Source: Methanobacteriota archaeon
Lineage (GTDB): Archaea > Thermoplasmatota > Poseidoniia > MGIII > CG-Epi1
Direction: 5' to 3'
Length of the DNA: 11,530 nt
Assembly: GCA_014240055.1 (NCBI GenBank)
Contig: JAAZXP010000001.1
Span: forward strand, 67,354-78,883
The notes beneath the pieces were generated by a model. The model saw nothing but the letters and a program-made list of their open reading frames with translations, made no database searches and was not told the origin of the DNA. The stretch's first letter is position 1; every line of letters begins with the position of its first letter. The position numbers were made by a program, and so were the translations under genes. Shown here piece after piece: positions 1 to 8,500 of this stretch.

Positions 1-492
1 GATCAGAGACATGCCCACATGTTGGCAAGAGATGCTGCAGATAAGTTGAAACTCTCAAAGATTATAGCATTGCACACGCCTCTTTTAGGTTCACTTTCGG
101 GTCCTGGGAGGATGGATACTGATGCTAAAATGTCTAAATCCAATCCATCAGGAACCTTGTTAATTCATGATAGTAAGAAAGTTTTGACGAAGAAGTTGTC
201 CAAAGCGTATTGTCCTCTAGAAAGAGAAGGAAATCCAGTTCTTGATATTTGGCAACATTTACTTGAACCAGCATTAGAAGAAATAGTAATAGAACGACCT
301 GAAAAGTTTGGTGGGAATTTAGAGTTTAAATCTTATTCCGAGTTAGAGTCCTCTTATCTTTCGGGCACTTTACATCCTCTTGATTTGAAAAATGGAACTG
401 CTGCAGCTCTTTTCCAGGTAGTAAAACCAATGCAGGATGCCTGTGATGATAATTCAGAGTATTATGATACTTTACTTTCAGCTATGAATTAA
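1..492 (+). CDS. tyrS: Tyrosyl-tRNA synthetase, archaeal type (3' part only)
   Basis: C-terminal 163 residues of the class I enzyme that charges tRNA-Tyr. The frame is open from base 1, so the gene starts before the window; the first in-frame ATG (19) is internal. Family landmarks in order: DQRHAHMLAR at residues 1-10, matching the archaeal TyrRS DQRKIHMLAR helix; the class I signature as KMSKS at 43-47; a KAYCP segment; then the conserved ERPEKFGG and LHPLDLKN blocks near the C-terminus. These TyrRS-specific blocks separate it from TrpRS, which also carries a KMSKS-type loop. The Rossmann HIGH half is missing only because of the window edge. The stop codon lies inside the 3' end of the convergent DUF309 gene (15-bp overlap). 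Identification is firm. Confidence 0.95.
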   Translation, partial: DQRHAHMLARDAADKLKLSKIIALHTPLLGSLSGPGRMDTDAKMSKSNPSGTLLIHDSKKVLTKKLSKAYCPLEREGNPVLDIWQHLLEPALEEIVIERPEKFGGNLEFKSYSELESSYLSGTLHPLDLKNGTAAALFQVVKPMQDACDDNSEYYDTLLSAMN

Positions 493-840
493 TTTTGGTG
501 GTTCTTTTTTAGAAATATCTTTTATTTCACCAAAAGGTGGAATTTGTGCAATCATAGAATTAATCCATTCTTTCATTTTCTTAAGGTTAACATTTCTGTA
601 TGTATCTGGAAAAGTTTGTACTAATTCAGGTAATTGTCTCATCAGCCTTTGTGCAGCTCGTAAATTCCCAGTTTCAAGATGTACTGCCAGTGCATCAGCT
701 TGCGCTAGTGTTTGCACTGTATCTTTTTCAGTTCGATTGTCTAATTCTAGCCATAAGTCTTCAAAAATTTCATGAGCTTCATGGTAGTCTTTCCTATTGT
801 GCTCATCTAGTGCATTATGCCATAATTCACTAGCATTCAT
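478..840 (-). CDS. DUF309 family helical protein
   Basis: A 120-residue, all-helical, soluble protein of the DUF309 (TTHA0068-like) family, whose biochemical role is not established. The family hallmarks are visible: EAHEIFEDLW at residues 21-30 (pattern YxEAHExxExxW) and GNLRAAQRLM at 58-67, which matches the family's GNxxGAxxLL repeat. It is the last gene of a leftward operon; only 1 bp separates its ATG from the stop of the thioesterase gene (TAA-T-ATG), and no Shine-Dalgarno is seen, so it is probably translated by coupling. Its last five codons, including the stop, lie on the complement of the tyrS 3' end. Family assignment rests on motif recognition; function is unknown. Confidence 0.85.
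   Translation of the reverse strand: MNASELWHNALDEHNRKDYHEAHEIFEDLWLELDNRTEKDTVQTLAQADALAVHLETGNLRAAQRLMRQLPELVQTFPDTYRNVNLKKMKEWINSMIAQIPPFGEIKDISKKEPPKLIHS
493..510 (+). terminator. Possible T-rich terminator of tyrS
   Basis: Directly after the tyrS stop there is TTTT, then GGTGG, then TTCTTTTTT. Archaeal RNA polymerase commonly terminates at T-rich runs without a hairpin, so this is a plausible 3' end. It lies inside the antisense DUF309 coding region, where the same bases encode lysines, so the run could be incidental. Confidence 0.35.
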
Positions 841-841
841 A

Positions 842-1309
842 TTAATGCCAGCGATGATATGCAGGATGGCCTTCTTTGACAGCTACAAACAAGCCCCGGC
901 CGGTTGCACATGTTTTTCCATCAGCTTTTAATTCAATTACAATTTCAGCTCTATCTTCTTGCACTCCCAATATTCTACTTTTTAATTTTAAAGTATGTCC
1001 TAATGGTGTTGGTCTTTTTAATTTCACCTCATATTGTGCAGTAACTGTACACAAGGGAGACTCTAGTTCATTTTTCTCCATGATTGCAATTGCAGCAGTC
1101 CAATTACCGTGGCAATCAATTAATGATCCAATAATTCCTCCATTTATCACGCCAGGGAAAGCTTGATGCTTCTCTACAGGATCAAATTCCATTTCAAGTC
1201 CATTATTGATACGATAAGATTTTATTTTCAAGCCATTTTCGTTTGCAGGTCCACAACCAAAACAGATAGAGTTTGGCGCATATTGATCCTGTACCGATTT
1301 TCCATTCAT
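842..1309 (-). CDS. PaaI-like hotdog-fold thioesterase
   Basis: A 155-residue single-domain hotdog protein of the PaaI/4HBT acyl-CoA thioesterase superfamily, expected to hydrolyse acyl-CoA or aryl-CoA in the cytoplasm; the substrate cannot be read from the sequence. The N-terminus has CFGCG (residues 16-20), typical of one PaaI subgroup. The active helix reads INGGIIGSLIDCHGNW (55-70), with Asn in place of the His of the classical HGG motif and with the Asp at 65. The strand TAQYEVKLKRPTPLG (90-104) and the GRGLFVAV end complete the fold. Its ATG shares one base with the stop of the peptidase gene upstream (TAATG), so translational coupling is likely. The cysteine pair might bind metal or be only structural. 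General function is well supported. Confidence 0.88.
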   Translation of the reverse strand: MNGKSVQDQYAPNSICFGCGPANENGLKIKSYRINNGLEMEFDPVEKHQAFPGVINGGIIGSLIDCHGNWTAAIAIMEKNELESPLCTVTAQYEVKLKRPTPLGHTLKLKSRILGVQEDRAEIVIELKADGKTCATGRGLFVAVKEGHPAYHRWH

Positions 1310-3012
1310 TAGTTCATTTCCTTTATTTGTTGTTCAATTAAATTTACTGCATATGTTAACATATTTTCATCAAATGCAAATTTAGCACCAGCAGCATCAA
1401 AGAGTTCTGGAAGTGTTGCATTTCCACCTAAACTGAGTGCGTGTCTATATTGACTAACTGCTTTTTCTTGATTTTTCAGTGCATTTCCCCACACTTGAAT
1501 TGCCCCTAATTGAGCCATTCCATATTCTACATAGTAGAAGGGAACATGAAATAGGTGTAATTTGTTGTGCCATCCAGTAGCAATAACATCTTTGAATTCA
1601 CTAGAATCTAAGTCCTCATAGACTTGGAATCGATTCCATAATTCAGTCCATTTAGAATCACAATTATCAGTTTCCATTGCATCTTCTGGATTAGTGTATG
1701 CCCAATGCTGAAATGCGTCTACGACAGCCATATAAGGTAAAAACATTATAGTTTTTTCTAGATGTTCGATTCGGGCTCTTTTAGCCTCTTCTTTATCATA
1801 AAATCCTCCAAAATCTTTGGTAAGATAAGGTGATGATAATAGTTCCATAGCCATCGAAGCTACTTCAGCAAATTCCATACCTACATCCCGTTGTGCTGAG
1901 TATGGTAATTGGTTTGATTCAAATACGTGAAATGCATGCCCTCCTTCATGTAGCATTGTTTGAACATCACTGTGGGTTCCTACTGCATTCATAAAAATAA
2001 AGGGTAATCGTCTATGATAATATTCCGTACAATATCCACCAGGTGCCTTTCCTTTACGATTAGCAAGATCTAGTAATTTTTCTTCTCGCATTATTTTAAA
2101 GTGGTTTCCAAGCTCTTTATCTACAGCACTAAATATGTTATGACATTTTTCTTCTAATTCATCTGCATCTTCAAATGGTTTCAAAGGATTTCGATTAAGA
2201 GGATCTACGCTTAAGTCCCAAGGTTTGAGTATTTCTAATCCAAGTTGTTCCTTTCGTTTTTTTATTAGTTTGTTTACAAAAGGCATAACTACTTTTTCAA
2301 TGGCTGAATGAAAATTCAAGCAATCCTCTGGTGTATAATCAAAGCGACTTAGGTATTCCCATCTCCACGATCGATAGTTGTCTTTATCTGCATTTTCAGC
2401 AATATTTATTCTTGTTTTCAAGGTTTTCTTCCATACTTCATTTATCTTATTTCTGTCTTTTAGCCTCCTTTCAGCAGCTAATCTCCAGGCTTTTTCCCTT
2501 CGTTCGCGATTTGTTTCCAAAAGAACCGGCCCTAATTGGGTAATTGTTATTTCTTTACCTTCCCATTCAATGGTCTGAGCTCCAATGATTGCATCATATT
2601 CTTTTGATAACTTACTATCTTTAGTCATTAGAGGGAGGTTATTTTCCCTAAAAAGTTCTACTTCGCTTTTTATCGATCTTAATGGAATCTCAAAGTTATC
2701 TGGTATGGCACCACTTTCTAGAAGCTTCTTTCTTAATATTTGGTTTTTAGAACTTGCATTTTCACTTACATTTTCCAGAAATGCATTGAATCTTTTTTTA
2801 GCGTCTTCATCAGTTGTATCCACAGTTGTAGCAACATATACTTCAGTTCCTACCTCTCCTATTAGTTCACTAAAATCAGACCAGTATTTCATCCAAGTAT
2901 TAATATTTGTTTTATCAATATCTTGATTTAATAAATTTTCAAAATAGGGTACATAATCACTCCATTCCCAGTTTTGCATCTCTTTGCTGCTACTCGGCAG
3001 TTTTAAAGTCAT
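1309..3012 (-). CDS. pepF: M3 family oligoendopeptidase F (zinc metallopeptidase)
   Basis: A 567-residue soluble gluzincin that cleaves short oligopeptides in the cytoplasm, probably for peptide recycling. The zinc site is complete: HEGGH at residues 355-359 supplies two His ligands and the catalytic Glu356, and Glu383 in FAEVASM, 28 residues after the first His, fits the third ligand position of M3 enzymes. The downstream FHVPFYYVEYGMAQLGA segment (about 488-504) carries the His and Tyr residues that line the M3 substrate cleft. Length is normal for PepF, and there is no signal peptide. The start is supported by a TATA-like box about 26 nt upstream and the absence of a Shine-Dalgarno (leaderless). 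It is the first gene of an operon with a thioesterase and a DUF309 protein. A carboxypeptidase Taq-type (M32) assignment was considered, but the overall pattern fits M3. Confidence 0.93.
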   Translation of the reverse strand: MTLKLPSSSKEMQNWEWSDYVPYFENLLNQDIDKTNINTWMKYWSDFSELIGEVGTEVYVATTVDTTDEDAKKRFNAFLENVSENASSKNQILRKKLLESGAIPDNFEIPLRSIKSEVELFRENNLPLMTKDSKLSKEYDAIIGAQTIEWEGKEITITQLGPVLLETNRERREKAWRLAAERRLKDRNKINEVWKKTLKTRINIAENADKDNYRSWRWEYLSRFDYTPEDCLNFHSAIEKVVMPFVNKLIKKRKEQLGLEILKPWDLSVDPLNRNPLKPFEDADELEEKCHNIFSAVDKELGNHFKIMREEKLLDLANRKGKAPGGYCTEYYHRRLPFIFMNAVGTHSDVQTMLHEGGHAFHVFESNQLPYSAQRDVGMEFAEVASMAMELLSSPYLTKDFGGFYDKEEAKRARIEHLEKTIMFLPYMAVVDAFQHWAYTNPEDAMETDNCDSKWTELWNRFQVYEDLDSSEFKDVIATGWHNKLHLFHVPFYYVEYGMAQLGAIQVWGNALKNQEKAVSQYRHALSLGGNATLPELFDAAGAKFAFDENMLTYAVNLIEQQIKEMN

Positions 3013-3032
3013 TTAGAGGTATAAGCGACGGG

Positions 3033-3041
3033 TATATTTTA
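3033..3041 (-). promoter_or_regulatory. TATA-like promoter of the pepF operon
   Basis: Read on the minus strand the box is TAAAATATA. Its centre is about 25-26 nt from the ATG of pepF, so transcription should start at or next to the ATG. No Shine-Dalgarno is seen in the short gap. The box sits within the 54 bp between pepF and the stop of the upstream coiled-coil gene, so the pepF operon has its own promoter. Confidence 0.55.
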
Positions 3042-3066
3042 GTCACTTCAAGTTTGGTAGGTTCAG

Positions 3067-5445
3067 CTAATTCAATTTCAATACTTTGAATAAGTTTGGA
3101 CCCACTTTTACTTCATCGCCTTCTTTAGCACCTTCGAGAGCCTTTCCGATTGGGTTCGTCAACGGTATCTTCCCATTCTTTGGATCAACTTGTTCAGGGT
3201 TAACAAGTTCAAAATTGTGTTCGGTTTCTTTTGTTAAGTTCTTAACTATAATACTTGAGCCGATAGTTGCTCCAGCTGTTTGGGCAGTTGCTGTACTAGC
3301 AACAGTTTCTTCTGTAGCTGTATTGATACTTTCAATCCGAGCCTCTTTAATTTTTTCAGATAAATCGAGATTTTGGCTGTTCAGTTGGTCAGCCTCTTCT
3401 TTCATTTCACGGGCTTCTTCTTGATTCTTTGGTGTTTCTATCTCCATGGCCTTTATTTTTCTTTCAGTATCTTCTTCGCTTCCTATTGTGGTACCTTGTA
3501 AGAATTCTAAATCTTCTTTTAATTTTTCATGTTCAGTTTTCTCGGTCTCTAATAATCGTTCAGCCTGATTGCGTTCATCCATAGATATATTTAATTCAGA
3601 TTTAGCTTCATCAAATTGTTTTTTCAAACTTTCCATTACTTTGCTAACCTGCTTAGATGCATTCTCTAATGTATTAAGATCTTTCTGAGTTTTCTTTTTC
3701 CTATTGGTTTCTTCTTTTAATTCATTTTGAATACCTGAATTCGAAGTATTTTGTTCAGTAACTTGGTCTTGTAATTCTTTTAAGGAGTCAGTTAAACCTA
3801 TGATTTCTCCTTCTTTCGCTCTGTGAGTTTCAGCTTCTTGTTGCAATTCTATGATAGTTTCTCTTTCTAAATCTAATTCACTTAGCGTGACTGCTGCCTT
3901 CTCACGGGCTGAGGCTAGGTCTTTCTTTGCTTTTTCTAGGTTTGCTGTAAGAGTTGTAAATTTGTCGTTTATACGTTTTTTATTCTTTTCCATAAGTTTT
4001 ACTTCCCGATCTAGTTCTTTTCTTCTTTGAGCTGCCTCATTCCGTTCTACTTTTGCAGATTTTTCTCTTTCATTCGATTCCAAGGTGTGCTGTTCATAGT
4101 CCATTATTTCTTTTTCTAGATTGTTCTTTTCTTCAACTGTTTTATCATATGCTGCCTTTACAGAGTCGTAGGATTCAAGTGCACTAATTGTTTCTGGTTT
4201 TTCAATTTTCAATTTCTTTTCAGCTTGAATTGCCTTCTCTTCGGCATCTTCACTCATATTTCTTAAGGAACCAATTTCACGAGTCATTCTATCACTCAAC
4301 CTCATATCATTTTCATGTTTTCCTCTTAAATCTTCAATTTCAGCTTCTAGGTTTGTTTTTGCAGCCAAATCATCACCCAGTTCTTTTTCTGCCATTCTGG
4401 ATCGTTTTTCAACTTCAGATGTAGCTATTCTAGCAGTTTTCAACTTACTTTCTAAAGAGTTGTTCAAAGTTTCGACACTTTGGTTTAATGCAGTTAAGCG
4501 ATCTAATTCAACGTTCAAGTCATCAATACCATCGTAATCAATGCCTTCTGCAGCGGTTTTCACATCTTGTATTTTTCTTTCAGCATTTCTTAATTTTTCT
4601 TCAGTATCTTCGAATTCCTGCATAAGATCTTTGCTCTTATCAATTTCACCGTCTTGTATTTTTTGTTGTCTTTCTATTAAATCCTGTTTTTTCAATATAT
4701 TTTGCCATTCTTCATCAATATTTCCAAGTATGTATAGAGTTCCTCCGCCCGTCAAGACACTTCCTAAAAGGACTACAATAAAACCAATGCCTGGTTTCCA
4801 TTCAATTGGGGTAACTCTGGCACTTATCTTATCTGCAGTACCTTCATTTACAGCTTCAACAGTTTCTATACAAGATCCAGTTCCGTAAAATGTTAGAGGT
4901 ATTCCAGTAGTACATCCTAGTCTCGCTTCTTGACCCAATTCAGTATTTATTCCAGCTTCATCTTCAATTAATGCCGTTGGCCACGAAGTAGCGTATAATG
5001 CCGTGGTCAGCGTGCCAATTACCAAGACTAGAATAGCAGAGTATTTTAAATTGGTAAGAACTTTCCTAAGATTCTTCTTATGTAAATGCTTGATTGAGTC
5101 ATTTGCCATATATGCTACAGCAAAGGCCATTAATGCAGTTCCATAAGCTAATCGCACTACGTTTTTGGTAACATCAATTTGACTTATACAGGAATCACAG
5201 TCTGTATTGTAGTTATGACTCTCCGTTGTCCTATCATCATTTGTCTTAACATACTTCGATAAATAATAACTATATTCAAAATTATCAGTACCTGGATATT
5301 CTTCTCCAGTCTCAGGATCTATATTTTGTATTTTTCCACTAACTTCAAACCATTCAGCATAATCTCCAGTGCTATGAATTGCAATAAGTACAACTAAACA
5401 GGTAACAATGGCGACCGCTTGTATTTGTTGTAATTGCTCTTTCAT
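3067..5445 (-). CDS. Four-TM membrane protein with ~465-residue coiled coil and GreA/GreB-type C-terminal domain
   Basis: I know of no named family with this architecture. With the ATG at 5445 (792 residues) the layout is: short N-terminus; TM1 about 7-24; outer loop with Cys83 and Cys86; TM2 96-114; TM3 135-154; outer loop with Cys178 and Cys192; TM4 218-242; a Glu/Lys/Gln-rich heptad coiled coil 244-708 with no cysteine; a Thr/Ala linker; and a final domain 729-792. That domain aligns along its length with the GreA/GreB C-terminal (FKBP-like) domain: IGSSIIVKNL, then FELVNPEQVDPKNGKI, NPIGKALEGAKEGDEVKV and a closing FKVLKL. The hydrophobic pattern places the coil and Gre-like domain in the cytoplasm. 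In bacteria this domain docks GreA at the RNA polymerase secondary channel; its role here is unknown. A GTG at 5466 would add 7 residues, but the TATA box lies only 5 bp from it. The gene is divergent from the AAA ATPase gene. Confidence 0.85.
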   Translation of the reverse strand: MKEQLQQIQAVAIVTCLVVLIAIHSTGDYAEWFEVSGKIQNIDPETGEEYPGTDNFEYSYYLSKYVKTNDDRTTESHNYNTDCDSCISQIDVTKNVVRLAYGTALMAFAVAYMANDSIKHLHKKNLRKVLTNLKYSAILVLVIGTLTTALYATSWPTALIEDEAGINTELGQEARLGCTTGIPLTFYGTGSCIETVEAVNEGTADKISARVTPIEWKPGIGFIVVLLGSVLTGGGTLYILGNIDEEWQNILKKQDLIERQQKIQDGEIDKSKDLMQEFEDTEEKLRNAERKIQDVKTAAEGIDYDGIDDLNVELDRLTALNQSVETLNNSLESKLKTARIATSEVEKRSRMAEKELGDDLAAKTNLEAEIEDLRGKHENDMRLSDRMTREIGSLRNMSEDAEEKAIQAEKKLKIEKPETISALESYDSVKAAYDKTVEEKNNLEKEIMDYEQHTLESNEREKSAKVERNEAAQRRKELDREVKLMEKNKKRINDKFTTLTANLEKAKKDLASAREKAAVTLSELDLERETIIELQQEAETHRAKEGEIIGLTDSLKELQDQVTEQNTSNSGIQNELKEETNRKKKTQKDLNTLENASKQVSKVMESLKKQFDEAKSELNISMDERNQAERLLETEKTEHEKLKEDLEFLQGTTIGSEEDTERKIKAMEIETPKNQEEAREMKEEADQLNSQNLDLSEKIKEARIESINTATEETVASTATAQTAGATIGSSIIVKNLTKETEHNFELVNPEQVDPKNGKIPLTNPIGKALEGAKEGDEVKVGPNLFKVLKLN

Positions 5446-5470
5446 GTGGACTACTTTTTGTTCCACCTCC

Positions 5471-5478
5471 TATTTAAA
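5471..5478 (-). promoter_or_regulatory. TATA box of the coiled-coil/Gre-like gene
   Basis: Minus strand TTTAAATA, a near-consensus archaeal TATA box centred about 29 nt from the ATG at 5445, giving an expected start site about 3 nt before that ATG. The AGGAGGTG that follows at once would lie upstream of the transcription start and so would not serve as a Shine-Dalgarno. If it did act as one, its spacing to the ATG (about 18 nt) is too long and it overlaps the alternative GTG. This decides the start in favour of ATG. Confidence 0.6.
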
Positions 5479-5537
5479 GTTTGCTTTTCAGCGATAACGT
5501 TTTTTGCATGTTTGTGCTAATTTAGACCTCAGTTAAC

Positions 5538-5545
5538 ATTTTAAC
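5538..5545 (+). promoter_or_regulatory. Weak TATA-like element of the AAA ATPase gene
   Basis: ATTTTAAC centred about 26 nt upstream of the ATG at 5568, the spacing expected for a leaderless transcript. The match to a TATA box is weak. It is flanked by two GTTAACA copies (5532-5538 and 5557-5563). The 122-bp region between the two divergent genes holds this and the opposing TATA box. Confidence 0.35.
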
Positions 5546-5567
5546 ACCGTGATTCCGTTAACAATTG

Positions 5568-8500
5568 ATGAAGGTTTGTCCAGTCTGTCAATATGAGGAG
5601 GAACAAGAGGACGAAGTCTCTTGTGCCATTTGTGGCTCAGACCTTGAATCTGAAGGCAGCGTTGCCGAAGAAATAAGTGCAGATGAATCATCTAAAATTG
5701 AAGAATCACTTGATGTAAATAGCAGTGACGATAAGTCTGGCTCAACAGAATTACCTTCTATCGAGGATAATAAGATTCCAGCAGATTCATCTTCAATTAC
5801 TGATGACGAAAAAGCTATCGAGGAGGCCTTATCAGCTTCAGAAGTTACTTCTTCAGAGGATTCTGGAAGTTCAACTTCTTTTTCTGAGATGTGGGCTCAA
5901 ACTCAAGCTTCATTTGGTTCCCTCTTTGGAAAATTGGATGGCTTTTTCAAAACAGATTCCAAAATTAATTATAAGGCTCCATTGATTGCTTTAGTTATTT
6001 CGATTCTTTTATTTTTTTCTATTATTGGTTTGGCAGTAACAACAGTCCCCTTACCAGACGAAGAATCGTCTGATGGGATGCTTCCAGTTACTCCTTATAG
6101 AAAAAATGGAATTGAAATTGGCAGGGGTGTCTCTGACCCTTTTACAGGAGAACCCTTTAATTGTGAGATATGGGACGCAATGAGATATGAGGATTTCCGA
6201 GTTGAAGATCCTGAAGATGATTTTTTGACTTATGCAGTTACTGATACGAACCAAAGCGGTACGGTTGATAGCAGTGAAAGATATGGTTGTTTTGTGAATA
6301 TGAGCTGGATGAGCGGTATTTCGTTTGTATTATTTAATATAATTTTGTTTATTTGCGTATTATATCTCTATAGTTCAGTATCTAATAAGTCTATAATTCA
6401 ACCAATTATTGTTTTTGGTCTTGCTGAGTCTGTTTTATTTATTTTGTATGGAGGTGCGTTAAATAAATTAATTGAACCACTAATTTTGACAGTTGGGTTG
6501 GTTTGTGCTATTTGTTTGATAGTTTCAGTAGGTGTTTTACTTGCTCGCGTTGTAAGAGAGCGTACTTTGGATGATCCTCCAAGTTTAACTTTTTATCTGT
6601 TCATGATTGCAGTTGCTTTATTACTTTCCTCGGTATTTTTCAATTATGCTCAAGGACCTTATTTGATTTGTACGGATGAATACGGAACTTCTCCCCGCAC
6701 TGAAATCATTGCTGGCAATGTAACATTCATGGACTCTGAATTGGAGGAAATGAGAGCTAATATTGATTTTGAGGAACAAACAGTTTGTCAAAGAGTAGGA
6801 TACAAGGCTTTACTTGTTAAACCGTTCTATCTGGAAGGTGGTGGTTCGGATGGTATGCTTCTTCTTCTGGCTTCAACTTTTATTTTCATAGGGGCCGGAA
6901 ACTGGTTGATATCAAGCACTAAGATTAGAGATATTGAAGAGGCTAAATATTTCTCTATGATAATTTCAGGTCTTGTTTTACAATTCTTAATTTTAGCATA
7001 TAATTTGGTTACTAACGGAGAAGATGGCCTTGTTATGGATACAAATGATACTATGCTAACTGTAATGGCAGTTGGTGTGGCTTCAGTTGGTCTTTTCTCT
7101 TTTTACAAGAAGCGCCGTGGGGATGCCAGTTCAATGGGTGTTGCCTATTTCGGAATTTTTGCAGCTGGAATTTTTGCCTTATTTGGAACTTTCTTATCTC
7201 CAATTTTGATAGGTGGAAATGATGTTGAAATACCAAAAGACAGTCAAGGACGCCTGTATCTTTTACTCACTACCTTGGTTACGGCTATAGGATTCTGGTT
7301 AAGTTATAAATTTGGTTCACGTAAGTTACAGGAATTTTCAATTGCGAGCGATATGGCTATGCCAAACCGTGAAGATCCTTTCGCACCAACAGTACCTGGA
7401 CAACAGGCAGCCATGCCAGAATGGACTGTAGATTCGGCCATGGAATTTTTGATGGCAGAATATGGAGATGAGTTCCAGATTGAATTGAAGCATACGACTG
7501 AACATACCCCCGATATGGCACTTGTTGAAAAGACAATGATGGATAATGTAGATCAATCAGTTACTATCAGGCAAGGTATTGAAGTTGATTATAATGTTAA
7601 ATTTGAAGAAATAGCTGAAGCGTACTCAACTACAAGAGATACAGTTGATGAGGTCATTACTCATTTGACTTCAGGTAAGAATATTATGTTGTTTGGTGAA
7701 CCTGGAACTGGTAAAACTGCATTGTCTAATATATTATTGACAAAACTGTGTGGAGAAATTGACCAGCCTAATGGTAGTAAAGCTCCCAACTACACTATAG
7801 TTACAGCCAATGCAGAATGGTCTAATTTTGATGTTATTGGAGGTATTTCTCCCGATGATTCTGGTGGATATTACTTCAAAGACGGTTATGTTGCCGAAGC
7901 TGCGAAATTGTGTGAAAAATCTATAGTTGAGACTGGAAGACCTCATTATCTTGTAATTGATGAGTTTAATCGTGCAAATATCGATGAAGCTTTTGGTAAA
8001 TTATTTACAGTTTTTGAGTATAGAGATAAGCAACCTTTACTTACACACAAGGAAACCGGCGGAGCTCCATTCATGATGCCACCTGAGTTCAGAATTATTG
8101 GAACAATGAATACTCAGGATAAGAATACACTTTTCAATGTAGGATTTGCGTTAATGCGTCGTTTTGCATTTGTTGAGATTGGTTTACCAGATCCTAGTGA
8201 TGAATATAATCGAATGCCAGTATTCGTATATTTCAAATTAAAGAAATTAGGTTTAGTTCCAGACAGGCCTGAAGGAGATAATTTATGGAAATTTGGAGAG
8301 AAATGTAAGCATTTTGCAAGCCGTAAGTTTGATTTTTATGATGATGATAATAACATGTATAAGTGTCACGAAAAGTTAGTCAAATTTTTAGCCCCTGATG
8401 AGACTCCTAAACGTGGTGATGAGGTGGCAGTTGGTGTCCGTACTTTCCGTAAGATTGGTCCTGCCTTATTGATTGATTCTATGGTCACTATTTTCAATTC

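Noticed and set aside
3322..4716. SMC/Rad50-type protein
   Set aside because: The long coil lacks Walker A, Walker B and ABC signature motifs and a hinge domain; it is flanked by TM segments and a Gre-like domain instead.
3086..4888. Open frames on the + strand opposite the coiled-coil gene
   Set aside because: They are antisense shadows of Glu/Lys-rich codons (read as Phe/Ser/Leu), without promoters or recognisable domains.
5446..5466. GTG start at 5466 for the coiled-coil protein, adding seven residues
   Set aside because: The TATA box lies 5 bp upstream of that GTG, so transcription would begin after it; the AGGAGGTG overlaps the GTG itself. The ATG at 5445 fits the promoter spacing.
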